Assembly: GCA_959604825.1 (NCBI GenBank)
Contig: CAUHCN010000002.1
Location: forward strand, 65,874 to 129,873
Length of the DNA stretch: 64,000 nucleotides
Direction: 5' to 3'
Source: an uncultured Collinsella sp.
GTDB lineage: Bacteria; Actinomycetota; Coriobacteriia; Coriobacteriales; Coriobacteriaceae
The notes below the pieces were generated by a model. The model had not been told where the DNA came from and did no database searches. It saw only the letters and a list, made by a program, of their open reading frames with translations. Positions 54,675 to 62,429 of this stretch are shown here, piece after piece; the first letter of the stretch is position 1, and each line of letters starts with the position of its first letter. Both the position numbers and the translations under genes were made by a program.

Positions 54675-55613
54675 ATGACTACCGATCAGCCGATTGATGT
54701 TGCGATTATCGGTGGAGGCCCCGCGGGCTATGCTGCCGCCATTTACGCTGCGCGTGCCAACCTGACGACGACCGTGATTGAGCAGGGCATGTCGGGTGGA
54801 CAGATCGCCACGACCAATGAGGTCGAGAACTATCCGGGCATTCCGCTCTTGAGTGGCGCCGAACTCGGCGAGCGTTTTCAGCAACATGCAGAGGGGCTGG
54901 GAGCGCAGGTTACATGGAGCGTGGTTACGGGTATCGATTACGATGCCGATGCAGCGCTGTTTACGGTGCATCACGATATGGGCGATACGCTTGCCTCGAG
55001 CGTTATCGCTTGCATGGGTGCCACGCCGCGTCCGGCAGGTTTCGCTGGCGAGGATACCTATCGCGGTCGTGGCGTTTCATATTGCGCAACATGTGACGGC
55101 ATGTTCTTCCGCGGCAAACAGGTCTTTGTAATCGGTGGTGGCAATTCGGCATGCGAAGAGGCACTGTTCCTGTCAGACATTGCCAGCAGTGTGACCATCG
55201 TGCTGCGCCGCGACCAGTTCCGTGCGCCTGATGGTGTTGTTCAGAAAGTACTCAAAAAGGACAATATTACAGTTAGGTACCAAACTAGTATTGTTGAGCT
55301 TTCTGGTGAAGCGATGCCCACGACAATTACGTTCAAGGACAATGCAAGCGGTAAGACGCATGCTGAGACCTTTGAGCCTGGCTCGTTTGGCATCTTTGTC
55401 TTTACCGGGACGCAACCCCATACCGAGCTTGTTGAGCATCTTGTCGATCTGGCGCCTGATGGCGGCATTTTGACTGATGAATCCATGGCGACCCGCACGC
55501 CAGGTCTATTTGCTGCTGGCGATATCCGTTCCAAGCGCTTACGTCAGGTTGTGACCGCCGTTTCTGACGGAGCCATAGCAGCAACGAGCGCATACGCGTT
55601 TCTCCGCGGATAA
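54675..55613 (+). CDS. trxB: thioredoxin reductase
   Basis: TrxB uses NADPH and FAD to reduce thioredoxin. The 312-residue low-molecular-weight enzyme has IIGGGPAGYAAAIYAAR for FAD, the redox pair CATC near residue 138, VIGGGNSACEEALFL for NADPH, and the FAD-closing GLFAAGDIR. ATG 54675 with GAGAGG upstream is chosen; an open frame extends further back without a good start. A terminator hairpin follows. Confidence 0.95.
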   Translation: MTTDQPIDVAIIGGGPAGYAAAIYAARANLTTTVIEQGMSGGQIATTNEVENYPGIPLLSGAELGERFQQHAEGLGAQVTWSVVTGIDYDADAALFTVHHDMGDTLASSVIACMGATPRPAGFAGEDTYRGRGVSYCATCDGMFFRGKQVFVIGGGNSACEEALFLSDIASSVTIVLRRDQFRAPDGVVQKVLKKDNITVRYQTSIVELSGEAMPTTITFKDNASGKTHAETFEPGSFGIFVFTGTQPHTELVEHLVDLAPDGGILTDESMATRTPGLFAAGDIRSKRLRQVVTAVSDGAIAATSAYAFLRG

Positions 55614-55653
55614 GTACGATAATATATCTTATGTAAGGTTGCTATCTTTACAC

Positions 55654-55696
55654 AAAGTGGTTGGACGGTGCATCAATGTGCTGTCCAACCACTTTT
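55654..55696 (+). terminator. trxB terminator
   Basis: AAAGTGGTTGGAC and GTCCAACCACTTT are perfect complements, followed by TACTT. It separates trxB from the DUF1836 gene. Confidence 0.88.
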
Positions 55697-55767
55697 ACTT
55701 GCCGGCTATGTGGTATGCAAAACTAGATAACCTAGAATACAATATAGAAAACGAACGGAGGCCTCTT

Positions 55768-56379
55768 ATGAACCACGTTAAACATGTTATCCCGATGTCC
55801 GATACGTCGGTCAGCATTAAGCCTGAGGATATTCAGCCGACGGTTCTGCCGGATGCATTTATTCAGTCCGATATGGTGGGTAAACTCAACGCGTTGAGCC
55901 TGCCACGCTATGACCAGCTGCCCAACGTAACGCTCTATCGCGATCAGGTTATTGAATATGTTGCACTGTGGATGGAGCCGCTTTCGATTTGCGTAGAGCA
56001 GCCCGTTATTACGCCATCGATGATCAATAACTACGTGAAGGTCGGCCTGGTGCCTGCTCCGGTCAAAAAGCAATATGGCCGTGAGCAGATTGCCCGCCTG
56101 ATCGCTATCTGCCTCTTTAAGCAGGTGTTACCTATTGCTGCGGTGCAGGCACTCTTTAACATTCAGCGTTTGAGCTACGATGCCCCGACGGCCTTCGATT
56201 ACGTGGTCGATCAGCTCGAGGCATCGATTCGTTCGGCGTTTTCCGTCGAGCAGACGCCGGTTCCCGATACGGCGCATCAGGTAACGCGTGAGTCGCTGCT
56301 TGTGCGCAGTGCGGTTTCGTCCTTCGTTTCGAAGGCGTACCTAATGAGCTATCTCAAGTTCAACGGGTTTAATAGCTAG
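55768..56379 (+). CDS. DUF1836 domain protein
   Basis: The 203-residue protein carries a DUF1836 domain (about 60-160), a MerR-like winged-helix fold with SICVEQPVITPSMINNYVK and KKQYGREQIARLIAICLFK. Such proteins are likely DNA-binding regulators of unknown targets. ATG 55768 follows GGAGG; TAGAAT at 55733-55738 is a plausible -10. It lies alone between two terminators. Confidence 0.82.
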   Translation: MNHVKHVIPMSDTSVSIKPEDIQPTVLPDAFIQSDMVGKLNALSLPRYDQLPNVTLYRDQVIEYVALWMEPLSICVEQPVITPSMINNYVKVGLVPAPVKKQYGREQIARLIAICLFKQVLPIAAVQALFNIQRLSYDAPTAFDYVVDQLEASIRSAFSVEQTPVPDTAHQVTRESLLVRSAVSSFVSKAYLMSYLKFNGFNS

Positions 56380-56386
56380 CCGACGT

Positions 56387-56439
56387 ATAAAACGGGCGGG
56401 ACAAAGAGCCATCTGTCACTTTGTCCCGCCCGTATTTTT
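56387..56439. terminator. bidirectional terminator between the DUF1836 gene and degV
   Basis: ACGGGCGGGACAAAG (56392-56406) pairs with CTTTGTCCCGCCCGT (56419-56433). T's follow on the plus strand and A's precede it, so it can end the convergent transcripts from both sides. Confidence 0.9.
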
Positions 56440-56452
56440 GCTTGGTTGGACT

Positions 56453-57319
56453 TTATTGGCCCGAAGCCACGTCCATGCCGTAGCCGATGATGAGGCCGTG
56501 CATCTCGGCGTAATAGGAATCCAGGCCGTTGCAGGGCATGATGATAGTCTTGGAGCCTGGCCAGCGCTCCACAATGCGGCTGGCAAGTGCCTGGGCGCCT
56601 GCCTCATTCTCGACATGGTCGATGACGACCTCGCCGCCCGTAAAACCCTCGGCTTCCATGGTGTCGATGATCTTGTTGAACATCTTCTTTTCGCCACGCG
56701 TGTGTCCGACGAGTTCGATTTTACCGGCCTCACTCGCCGTGCCCAAAATGCGAATATTGAGCTTGTTGGCAATGACGCCGGCTGCCTTAGGGATACGTCC
56801 GGCTTTGGCCAGGTTTTCGTAATTGCACAAGCTGAAGAGGATTTTGCTGTTCTGCTCAAGGCTATTGAAGTATGCGCAAGCGTCCTCGAATGAGACATCC
56901 GGATTGCTTGCAAGATAGCGGTCGAACAGCAAGAAAATGAGGTCCATTTTGCCGCCAGCTGCGCGCGAATTGACTAGATGAATCTGCCGGTCGGGCTCCT
57001 CGGCAAGAACCATATCGCGAGCCGTGGCTGCTGCGTTGTAGCTGCCCGACACGCCCTCAGAGATCGGCATGCAGATGGTTTTGTCGGCCAATTTGAAGAG
57101 CTCGGCCCACTCCCCTACGCTGGGACAAGCGCTCGAAGAAGCGTTCGTCTCCGCCTGAACAGCGCAGTTGAGCTCATGAACGTCGAGTGAAAGGTCATCA
57201 ACGAATTCACGCTCCCCCACTCGAATTTTGAGGGGCGCAAATGCAAAGGTGGTATGGGGCGCGGTTGGTTGCCAATCGCGGAGGTTGCAGCTTGAATCGG
57301 AGATAAGTGCCCAGCTCAT
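56453..57319 (-). CDS. DegV family fatty-acid-binding protein
   Basis: DegV (FakB-like) proteins bind a fatty acid and present it to a FakA kinase for phospholipid synthesis. The 288-residue protein has ALISDSSCNL at the N-terminus, the lipid-binding ISEGVSGSYNAA and NLAKAGRIPKAAGVI. A fakA gene is not in the window. ATG 57319 follows AAAGGA. A TATAAT and a perfect inverted repeat lie just upstream. Confidence 0.9.
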   Translation of the reverse strand: MSWALISDSSCNLRDWQPTAPHTTFAFAPLKIRVGEREFVDDLSLDVHELNCAVQAETNASSSACPSVGEWAELFKLADKTICMPISEGVSGSYNAAATARDMVLAEEPDRQIHLVNSRAAGGKMDLIFLLFDRYLASNPDVSFEDACAYFNSLEQNSKILFSLCNYENLAKAGRIPKAAGVIANKLNIRILGTASEAGKIELVGHTRGEKKMFNKIIDTMEAEGFTGGEVVIDHVENEAGAQALASRIVERWPGSKTIIMPCNGLDSYYAEMHGLIIGYGMDVASGQ

Positions 57320-57333
57320 AGAGGGTCCTTTCT

Positions 57334-57351
57334 AATTGTTCTCTAACAATT
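57334..57351 (-). promoter_or_regulatory. operator-like inverted repeat upstream of degV
   Basis: On the minus strand AATTGTT-AGAG-AACAATT overlaps the end of a TATAAT -10 and ends before the AAAGGA ribosome-binding site. A repressor here would block transcription start. Confidence 0.55.
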
Positions 57352-57374
57352 ATAGCCATCTTGCAGACCGAGTG

Positions 57375-57409
57375 GGCCGCTATCTAGTATTCAAAACTAG
57401 ATAGCGGCC
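57375..57409. terminator. 14-bp perfect palindrome between degV and the NlpC gene
   Basis: GGCCGCTATCTAGT (57375-57388) and ACTAGATAGCGGCC (57396-57409) are exact complements around ATTCAAA. There is no T-run on either side. It may be an additional terminator, a regulatory site or an extragenic repeat. Confidence 0.5.
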
Positions 57410-57421
57410 TGCACGAAAGGC

Positions 57422-57460
57422 AAAAGAATGGACCCCATGGCTCAAAGCCACGAGGTCCAT
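57422..57460 (-). terminator. terminator of the NlpC/P60 gene
   Basis: On the minus strand ATGGACCTCGTGGCT pairs fully with AGCCATGGGGTCCAT, including G-U pairs, and is followed by TCTTTT. Confidence 0.85.
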
Positions 57461-57483
57461 ATCCGTTTGCTTTATCTGAATAC

Positions 57484-58611
57484 TTAGTAGCGAACGAAGA
57501 TATAGTTGTTGTTCATGCCGGCGGCAACGGAGCTGATGATAACACCCGTGTTGTAGTCGGAAGCATGAATCATCTGACCACCACCGATGTAAATGCCGGT
57601 GTGGTACGAGTTGACCACAACGTCACCGGGCTGCGGATCGGACACACGCGTCCAACCCATAAAGGTGCCCGTGGTGCCCAGGCGGCAATAGCGACCAGTG
57701 AGGCAATAGCTAACAAAACCAGAGCAGTCGAAGCTGTTCGGGCCAATTCCGCCCCAGGAATAGGCGCAACCAAGTTTGCTGTATGCACGCGAGACAACAG
57801 AACCGCCATCGACGGACTGGCTCGGAGCAGAAGGCGTCGGAGCCGGAGGAGGCGTGGAGGGCTGCGGCGTCGGAGCAGGTGCCGGCGTAGGAGCCGGAGT
57901 GTTGCCGCCCTGGTTGTTGTTATTGCTGGTCTGACCACCGTTGTTGGTGTTCTCGGTCGTACCAGCAGTCTCGTTGCTCACCGTGGCCTTCTCGGCAGTA
58001 CTGGCGTTGATGCCGGCCTGCAGCGCGGCGTTGGCCTCGGCCTCGGCGGCAAGCTCGGCCTGCAGCTGTGAATCCAGGGAGTTTACGACGTTCTGGGCTT
58101 CAGCCTGCTGAGCGTTAAGCTCGTCGACCTTTTTCTGCGTAGCGGCGACGTTCTTTTCCTGCTCGGCCTGCTTATCGGTGAGCTGCTGCTTAAGCTCCTT
58201 GACCTCTTGAATGGTCTGAGCTTGCTTATCGGAAACTTTGCCGTAGTAGAACAGACGGTTGAGCATATCGCTCAGATCATCGACACCCGTCAAAACCTGA
58301 AGCAGGCTCAGACCGCCGGTTTTGTACTCGCCGGCGACATAGGTCGAGAGCTTGGCCTGACCGTCAGCGATCTCCTGCTGCTTTTGCGTGATCTCGCCAG
58401 CAGTCTGATCGAGCGCCTGCGTCTGCGTGGCGAGCTCATCGTAAATCTGCTGGGTTTGGGTACCGATCTGCTCGAGCTTCGTTCGAGCAGCGGCAAGGTC
58501 GGATGCGGTATCGGCGTAGGCAGGAGCCGCGAGGCCCAAGCCCAAAACACAAGCGAGGGTTGCCGTAGCAGCGCAGCGTGCCATGTTTTTGTGCGTGTTT
58601 GCTGTGCGCAT
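57484..58611 (-). CDS. secreted NlpC/P60 peptidoglycan endopeptidase with coiled coil
   Basis: The 375-residue protein has a signal peptide (1-33, ending AYA-D), a long coiled-coil region (about 35-195) resembling the autoinhibitory helices of RipA/PcsB-type hydrolases, a Pro/Asn/Gln-rich linker, and a C-terminal NlpC/P60 domain with Cys296 in DCSGFVSYC, His337 in SYHTG and His349 in MIHAS. It should cut peptide stems of peptidoglycan, probably during daughter-cell separation. apt lies upstream on the same strand. Confidence 0.92.
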   Translation of the reverse strand: MRTANTHKNMARCAATATLACVLGLGLAAPAYADTASDLAAARTKLEQIGTQTQQIYDELATQTQALDQTAGEITQKQQEIADGQAKLSTYVAGEYKTGGLSLLQVLTGVDDLSDMLNRLFYYGKVSDKQAQTIQEVKELKQQLTDKQAEQEKNVAATQKKVDELNAQQAEAQNVVNSLDSQLQAELAAEAEANAALQAGINASTAEKATVSNETAGTTENTNNGGQTSNNNNQGGNTPAPTPAPAPTPQPSTPPPAPTPSAPSQSVDGGSVVSRAYSKLGCAYSWGGIGPNSFDCSGFVSYCLTGRYCRLGTTGTFMGWTRVSDPQPGDVVVNSYHTGIYIGGGQMIHASDYNTGVIISSVAAGMNNNYIFVRY

Positions 58612-58643
58612 GTAGCTTCCTTTCCAGTAACTAAGGGTAACGG

Positions 58644-59174
58644 CTAGTCTACCGTCACCAGGCTAAAGAGCTCCACATCGTCATCAGACGGCGTGAGCTT
58701 CTTGCGCGGGTTGAGAAACGCAAGCTCAAGGATACAACCGTAGCCCACAAGCTTTGCGCCCATATCACGCACCAGTTTACCTGTTGCCTCGACGGTTCCG
58801 CCCGTCGCGACCAAGTCGTCCAGAATCAACACGGTATCTTTAGAGCTGATGGCATCGGCGTGAATCTCGATAGAATCCGTTCCATACTCGAGCTCGTAGC
58901 TCTCGCTTATCGTCTTGCGCGGCAGTTTGCCGGGCTTACGTGCGGGTACAAAGCCGGCACCTAGGGCGACGGCCACGGGCACACCGACCATAAAGCCGCG
59001 GGCCTCGGGTCCTACGACCTTGGTAATGCCCATATCGGCAAAATGCTCGGCAAGGGCATCCACCATGGCCCTCAGGGCCTCGGGATTGCCAAAGAGCGGT
59101 GTGATGTCCTTAAAGACGACTCCGGGCTCGGGATAGTCGGGGATATCGACGATATGAGATTCGAAGTCGTACAT
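58644..59174 (-). CDS. apt: adenine phosphoribosyltransferase
   Basis: Apt converts adenine and PRPP to AMP. The 176-residue enzyme shows the family start IVDIPDYPEPGVVFKDITPL, GPEARGFMVGVPVA, and the PRPP loop VLILDDLVATGGTVEAT. ATG 59174 is preferred because it matches the usual Apt N-terminus; ATG 59189 would add five residues. The neighbouring minus-strand genes are the NlpC hydrolase and the MerR regulator. Confidence 0.94.
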   Translation of the reverse strand: MYDFESHIVDIPDYPEPGVVFKDITPLFGNPEALRAMVDALAEHFADMGITKVVGPEARGFMVGVPVAVALGAGFVPARKPGKLPRKTISESYELEYGTDSIEIHADAISSKDTVLILDDLVATGGTVEATGKLVRDMGAKLVGYGCILELAFLNPRKKLTPSDDDVELFSLVTVD

Positions 59175-59210
59175 GGCGTGACCTTTCATGGATTGCCGGG
59201 TGGACGGCGA

Positions 59211-60095
59211 TTATTTACCCGTGTTAGCAGACGGGTTATGCGAGGGGACGACGACCTTGGACGGTTGCACGAGCGACTCCTCGTGCGCGGCAACCGCGGG
59301 GACGCTTGCCCCATCGCTTTTAGCCTTGGTGGATTCGGAACGTGCAATCTCCTCATCGAGTGCATCAATGTCGGCGTCCTCGACCACGGCGTTGAGCGAC
59401 TCAAATACGCGGTTCTTGAGCAGCGCGGTGTGCACGCCCTCCGTCAGGTCGTGAAGCTTCTTAAACGCACGCTCGAGCTTGGCGTCGCGCTCGTCATCGG
59501 AGGTATCCATGCCGAGCATGCTCACGAGCACCTGCTCAAACATCGAGGACTCGCGGTTGGCGGAAGACACGTACTGACGCAGGTTGCGCGGCTCGATATG
59601 GAAGCGCGACAGCTCGGAGCAGTAGCGGATGATCGGAAAATCGCGACCATCGACAAGCTCGCGATTCTGCGGACTCTTGATGATGCGAATGAGGTCGTTC
59701 TCGGCGAGCGAGCGGATAAACGAAATTTCGACGCCCAACATATCGGGAATGGTCTCGATGGGATGCAGCTTTTGCTTAGTCTCCTTGGGCTCCGTCTTGA
59801 GCGGAACATCGGATAGCAAGCCCACCTCGTAGGCGAGCGTTGACAGGTCCGTGGCGTTTTCCAAGCGCTGCTTAATCACGTTGAGCGGCATGTAGCGGGT
59901 CTTCTGCAAGTGCAGGATGACCTCCAGACGATCAACGTCCTCCTTAGAGTACTGACGGTATCCCTTAGGCGTACGATGAGGGGTAATGAGCCCCTCATCC
60001 TCTAGAAATCTAATTTTTGAGTTCGAAAGATCGGGGTATGCGCCTCGAAGTAGGTTGACGACTTGGCCGATACTCAGATAGTTGCGTTCGGCCAT
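59211..60095 (-). CDS. MerR-family regulator, FtsR-like
   Basis: The 294-residue protein has an N-terminal MerR winged helix (SIGQVVNLLRGAYPDLSNSKIRF, GYRQYSKEDVDRL) and a long C-terminal part with a second HTH-like region (LGVEISFIRSLAENDLI). This two-part layout and its position directly after an FHA gene match FtsR, an activator of ftsZ in corynebacteria. The last 50 residues are low-complexity. No ligand-binding cysteines are seen. Its targets here are not known. Confidence 0.78.
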   Translation of the reverse strand: MAERNYLSIGQVVNLLRGAYPDLSNSKIRFLEDEGLITPHRTPKGYRQYSKEDVDRLEVILHLQKTRYMPLNVIKQRLENATDLSTLAYEVGLLSDVPLKTEPKETKQKLHPIETIPDMLGVEISFIRSLAENDLIRIIKSPQNRELVDGRDFPIIRYCSELSRFHIEPRNLRQYVSSANRESSMFEQVLVSMLGMDTSDDERDAKLERAFKKLHDLTEGVHTALLKNRVFESLNAVVEDADIDALDEEIARSESTKAKSDGASVPAVAAHEESLVQPSKVVVPSHNPSANTGK

Positions 60096-60098
60096 GCC

Positions 60099-60533
60099 CT
60101 ACTCACCGGTTTCGATGCGCTCCGGCGTGCTCTCGTGGTAGATGAGCGTAAACGTACCGATCTGAACGGAAGAACCGTCGTGCAGCGGGGCCGCGTTGAC
60201 AATGGCACCGTCGACCCAGGTACCATTGAGCGAGCCCAGGTCCTCGATGCGAGCGCCGAGGCCCTCGCGAATAATGCGCGCGTGGCTGCGCGAAACGGTC
60301 ATGTCATTAAGGAAGATGCCGTTCGCGGGATCGCGGCCGATGGTGGTCACGTCGTCCTCGAGCTCAAAGGCGGCACCAGTCTGCGGACCCTTGACGATGG
60401 ACAGGACGGGGGCGGTGATGCGCACGTTGGCCATGAGGTCGGGAACGGTGACGTCGCTTGAAGGCACGCGGAATACGCAGGTAGCGTCAGCAGTCTTATC
60501 ATTCTGAGGCATATTGTTAACCATGTTGTCCAT
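60099..60533 (-). CDS. FHA-domain protein, GarA/OdhI-like
   Basis: The 144-residue protein has an FHA domain (about 45-140) with the phosphothreonine-binding residues in TIGRDPANG, VSRSHARI and SLNGTWV. Upstream is TCVFR (18-22), matching the ETTxVFR motif of GarA/OdhI, where Ser/Thr kinases phosphorylate the threonine; only one of the two threonines is kept. In Actinobacteria this protein switches 2-oxoglutarate metabolism. Whether those enzymes exist in this anaerobe is unknown. It starts after AGGGG and precedes the MerR gene by three bases. Confidence 0.82.
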   Translation of the reverse strand: MDNMVNNMPQNDKTADATCVFRVPSSDVTVPDLMANVRITAPVLSIVKGPQTGAAFELEDDVTTIGRDPANGIFLNDMTVSRSHARIIREGLGARIEDLGSLNGTWVDGAIVNAAPLHDGSSVQIGTFTLIYHESTPERIETGE

Positions 60534-60583
60534 GACAACCCCTAACTTATCGCGGACGTGCCGCAAATAATGAACCGTACGTA

Positions 60584-60592
60584 ATCATACCC
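60584..60592 (-). promoter_or_regulatory. promoter element GGGTATGAT before the FHA gene
   Basis: On the minus strand GGGTATGAT ends about 50 bases before the FHA start. It matches the recurrent GGGTANNAT pattern. Confidence 0.45.
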
Positions 60593-60599
60593 CAACGAA

Positions 60600-61304
60600 T
60601 CAGTCTTCGATTTCAGGGTTCAGAAAGTCGATGTCCTCGTCCTCGGGATGCGCGAGAGCCTGTTTAATGGCCACTCCGCCCTTAATGGAGTAGATGACAG
60701 CCGTGAGCATGGAGAAGATCACGCCGCCGTACACAAAGAAGATGCCGAGGGGCACCGAGCTTCCGTTGAGGCCCGGGAAGGCCGTGAGGGTTGAAGGTAA
60801 AAGGTGCAGGCCGTCAATAACGGGGAACCCGAGCAGCATGAGCGAGAAGCCGGTCATGAGCAGTGCAGTGGCAATCTTTCCGGGAAAGACGACATCGATG
60901 GGGCGACGGTGATAATGACGCACGATAAGCGTGCCGATGCCCAGATAGATGTCGCGGCCGATAATGAGCACGCAGACCCAGATGGGCAGCTCTCCGCGGA
61001 CCACCAGCCCCAAGACGCCGGTGAACAGCAGCGCACGGTCACAAATGGGATCCATGACCTTGCCGAGCCACGAGACCGTCTTAGTCATGCGGGCGATCTG
61101 ACCGTCCATCCAGTCGGTAGAGGCGGCAACGGCGTAGATAACGATGGCGATGACGCGGTTGTTATCCGTCACAAACAGGTACAGAAATACCAGGGTGAGG
61201 ATCAGGCGCGTAAAGGTGATGAAATTGGAGATCGTAAAGATCTTATTCGACGGGTAATCGGAAGTGCCGATAAGCTCCTTTTTGATCTTCTTTTTGATGC
61301 CCAC
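60600..61304 (-). CDS. CDP-alcohol phosphatidyltransferase family protein
   Basis: The 234-residue membrane protein has the catalytic motif D-x2-DG-x2-AR-x8-G-x3-D-x3-D (DWMDGQIAR then GKVMDPICDR) and about six helices. It makes a phospholipid from CDP-diacylglycerol, but the alcohol is not evident; the canonical pgsA is at 39.7 kb. Candidates are cardiolipin, phosphatidylinositol-type or a second phosphatidylglycerol-phosphate synthase. GTG 61304 follows GGGGGAG. It is upstream of the FHA and MerR genes on the same strand. Confidence 0.85.
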   Translation of the reverse strand: MGIKKKIKKELIGTSDYPSNKIFTISNFITFTRLILTLVFLYLFVTDNNRVIAIVIYAVAASTDWMDGQIARMTKTVSWLGKVMDPICDRALLFTGVLGLVVRGELPIWVCVLIIGRDIYLGIGTLIVRHYHRRPIDVVFPGKIATALLMTGFSLMLLGFPVIDGLHLLPSTLTAFPGLNGSSVPLGIFFVYGGVIFSMLTAVIYSIKGGVAIKQALAHPEDEDIDFLNPEIED

Positions 61305-61340
61305 AGGACTCCCCCGCTGGTTAACGACAAAACTTTCGCT

Positions 61341-61349
61341 ACTATACCC
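61341..61349 (-). promoter_or_regulatory. promoter element GGGTATAGT before the CDP-alcohol transferase gene
   Basis: On the minus strand GGGTATAGT lies about 40 bases upstream of the GTG start at 61304, again fitting GGGTANNAT. Confidence 0.5.
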
Positions 61350-61700
61350 GTTCCGGCGATGTCTATCCAGCGTAAGCATAGAGAGTCCAGACATGAGGAA
61401 GGCGCTTTTGGGCGGCGGTGGATTTCACATTCGTGTACATCAGCCTCCAAACATGCCGAAAAATGTCGGTTTTGGAGGGTGATGTACACGTTTTGATTCG
61501 GTGATTACATCGATCGGGAAAGTTGTTGCCTTAAGCAAATTAATCATGATGTGCGGGTCGAGAAGGGTTGGCGCCAAAAGAACCCAACGGCCGTTATGGC
61601 TTCGTTAGAAACGCGCCCCACCATGGATGGTGAACCCGAAAGGTAAGGCGCGCGGGCACGGTGACTCGGCCCGCGCTCCCGGAAGAGAAAGGATAAACCC
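61350..61700. other. gene-free junction between core genes and the GC-rich transporter
   Basis: No gene is supported here. It contains the hairpin at 61433-61489 and then a change from moderate to high GC at about 61610. The transporter's promoter should lie in the right half, but no convincing -35/-10 pair was identified. Confidence 0.5.
61433..61489. repeat. long imperfect hairpin
   Basis: GTGTACATCAGCCTCCAAA pairs with TTTGGAGGGTGATGTACAC with one mismatch, enclosing about 19 bases. It has no strong T-run (GTTTTGATT follows). It may be an extragenic repeat or the terminator of something lost. Confidence 0.5.
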
Positions 61701-62429
61701 ATGGGTTACATGCTCGAGACGCGTGGGCTCACCAAGCGCTTCGGCCGCGGCGACCAGGCGCAGGACGCCGTGGCCGACGTGAGCCTTCATATCCGCGAGG
61801 GCGAGGTGTACGGGCTGCTCGGTCCCAACGGCGCCGGCAAGTCGACAACGCTCAAGATGATCTGCGGGATGCTGCGGCCGACGGCCGGGGAGATCCTCTT
61901 TGCCGGGCACGCCTGGCGCCGCGAGGACCTCTACGCAATCGGCAGCCTCATCGAGGAGGCGCCGCTTTACCCCAACCTCACCGCGCGCGAGAACCTGCGC
62001 GTGCGCACCACGCTGCTGGGCCTTCCCGAGAGCCGCATAGATGAGGTGCTCGCCGCCGTGGACCTCGCGGACACCGGGAAGAAGCGCGCCGGGCGCTTCT
62101 CGATGGGGATGCGGCAGCGCCTGGGGCTCGCGTTGGCGCTGATCGCCCGGCCACGCCTGCTCGTGCTCGACGAGCCCACCAACGGCCTCGACCCCATCGG
62201 CATCGAGGAACTGCGCGACCAGATCCGCGGCTTCGCGGCGGCGGGTACGACGGTGATCGTCTCGAGCCACATCCTCTCCGAGGTGCAGCAGATGGCGGAC
62301 ACCATCGGCATCATCTGCAGGGGGCGCCTTGCCTACGAGGATGCGCTTCGTCCCGAGCAGGACCTCGAGGAACTCTTCATGAGCTTCTGTCGGGAAGGGC
62401 GACGAGGGCGCGGGGAGGTGGCGGCATGA
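61701..62429 (+). CDS. ABC transporter ATPase, lantibiotic-immunity type
   Basis: The 242-residue ATPase has Walker A GPNGAGKST near residue 45, signature FSMGMRQRLGLALALI, Walker B LLVLDEPTNGLDP and the H-loop VIVSSHI. It matches the BcrA/LanF subfamily that exports bacitracin or lantibiotics from the membrane. GAGAAAGGA precedes the ATG. Its stop overlaps the first permease (ATGA). Codon use is far richer in G and C than the genes to the left, suggesting acquisition. No lantibiotic precursor or two-component system is seen before the window ends. Confidence 0.88.
   Translation: MGYMLETRGLTKRFGRGDQAQDAVADVSLHIREGEVYGLLGPNGAGKSTTLKMICGMLRPTAGEILFAGHAWRREDLYAIGSLIEEAPLYPNLTARENLRVRTTLLGLPESRIDEVLAAVDLADTGKKRAGRFSMGMRQRLGLALALIARPRLLVLDEPTNGLDPIGIEELRDQIRGFAAAGTTVIVSSHILSEVQQMADTIGIICRGRLAYEDALRPEQDLEELFMSFCREGRRGRGEVAA

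Noticed and set aside
54558..54974. N-terminal extension of the glycosyltransferase frame
   Set aside because: It would run across the trxB start and promoter; the ATG at 54557 has a good ribosome-binding site and the family similarity begins after it.
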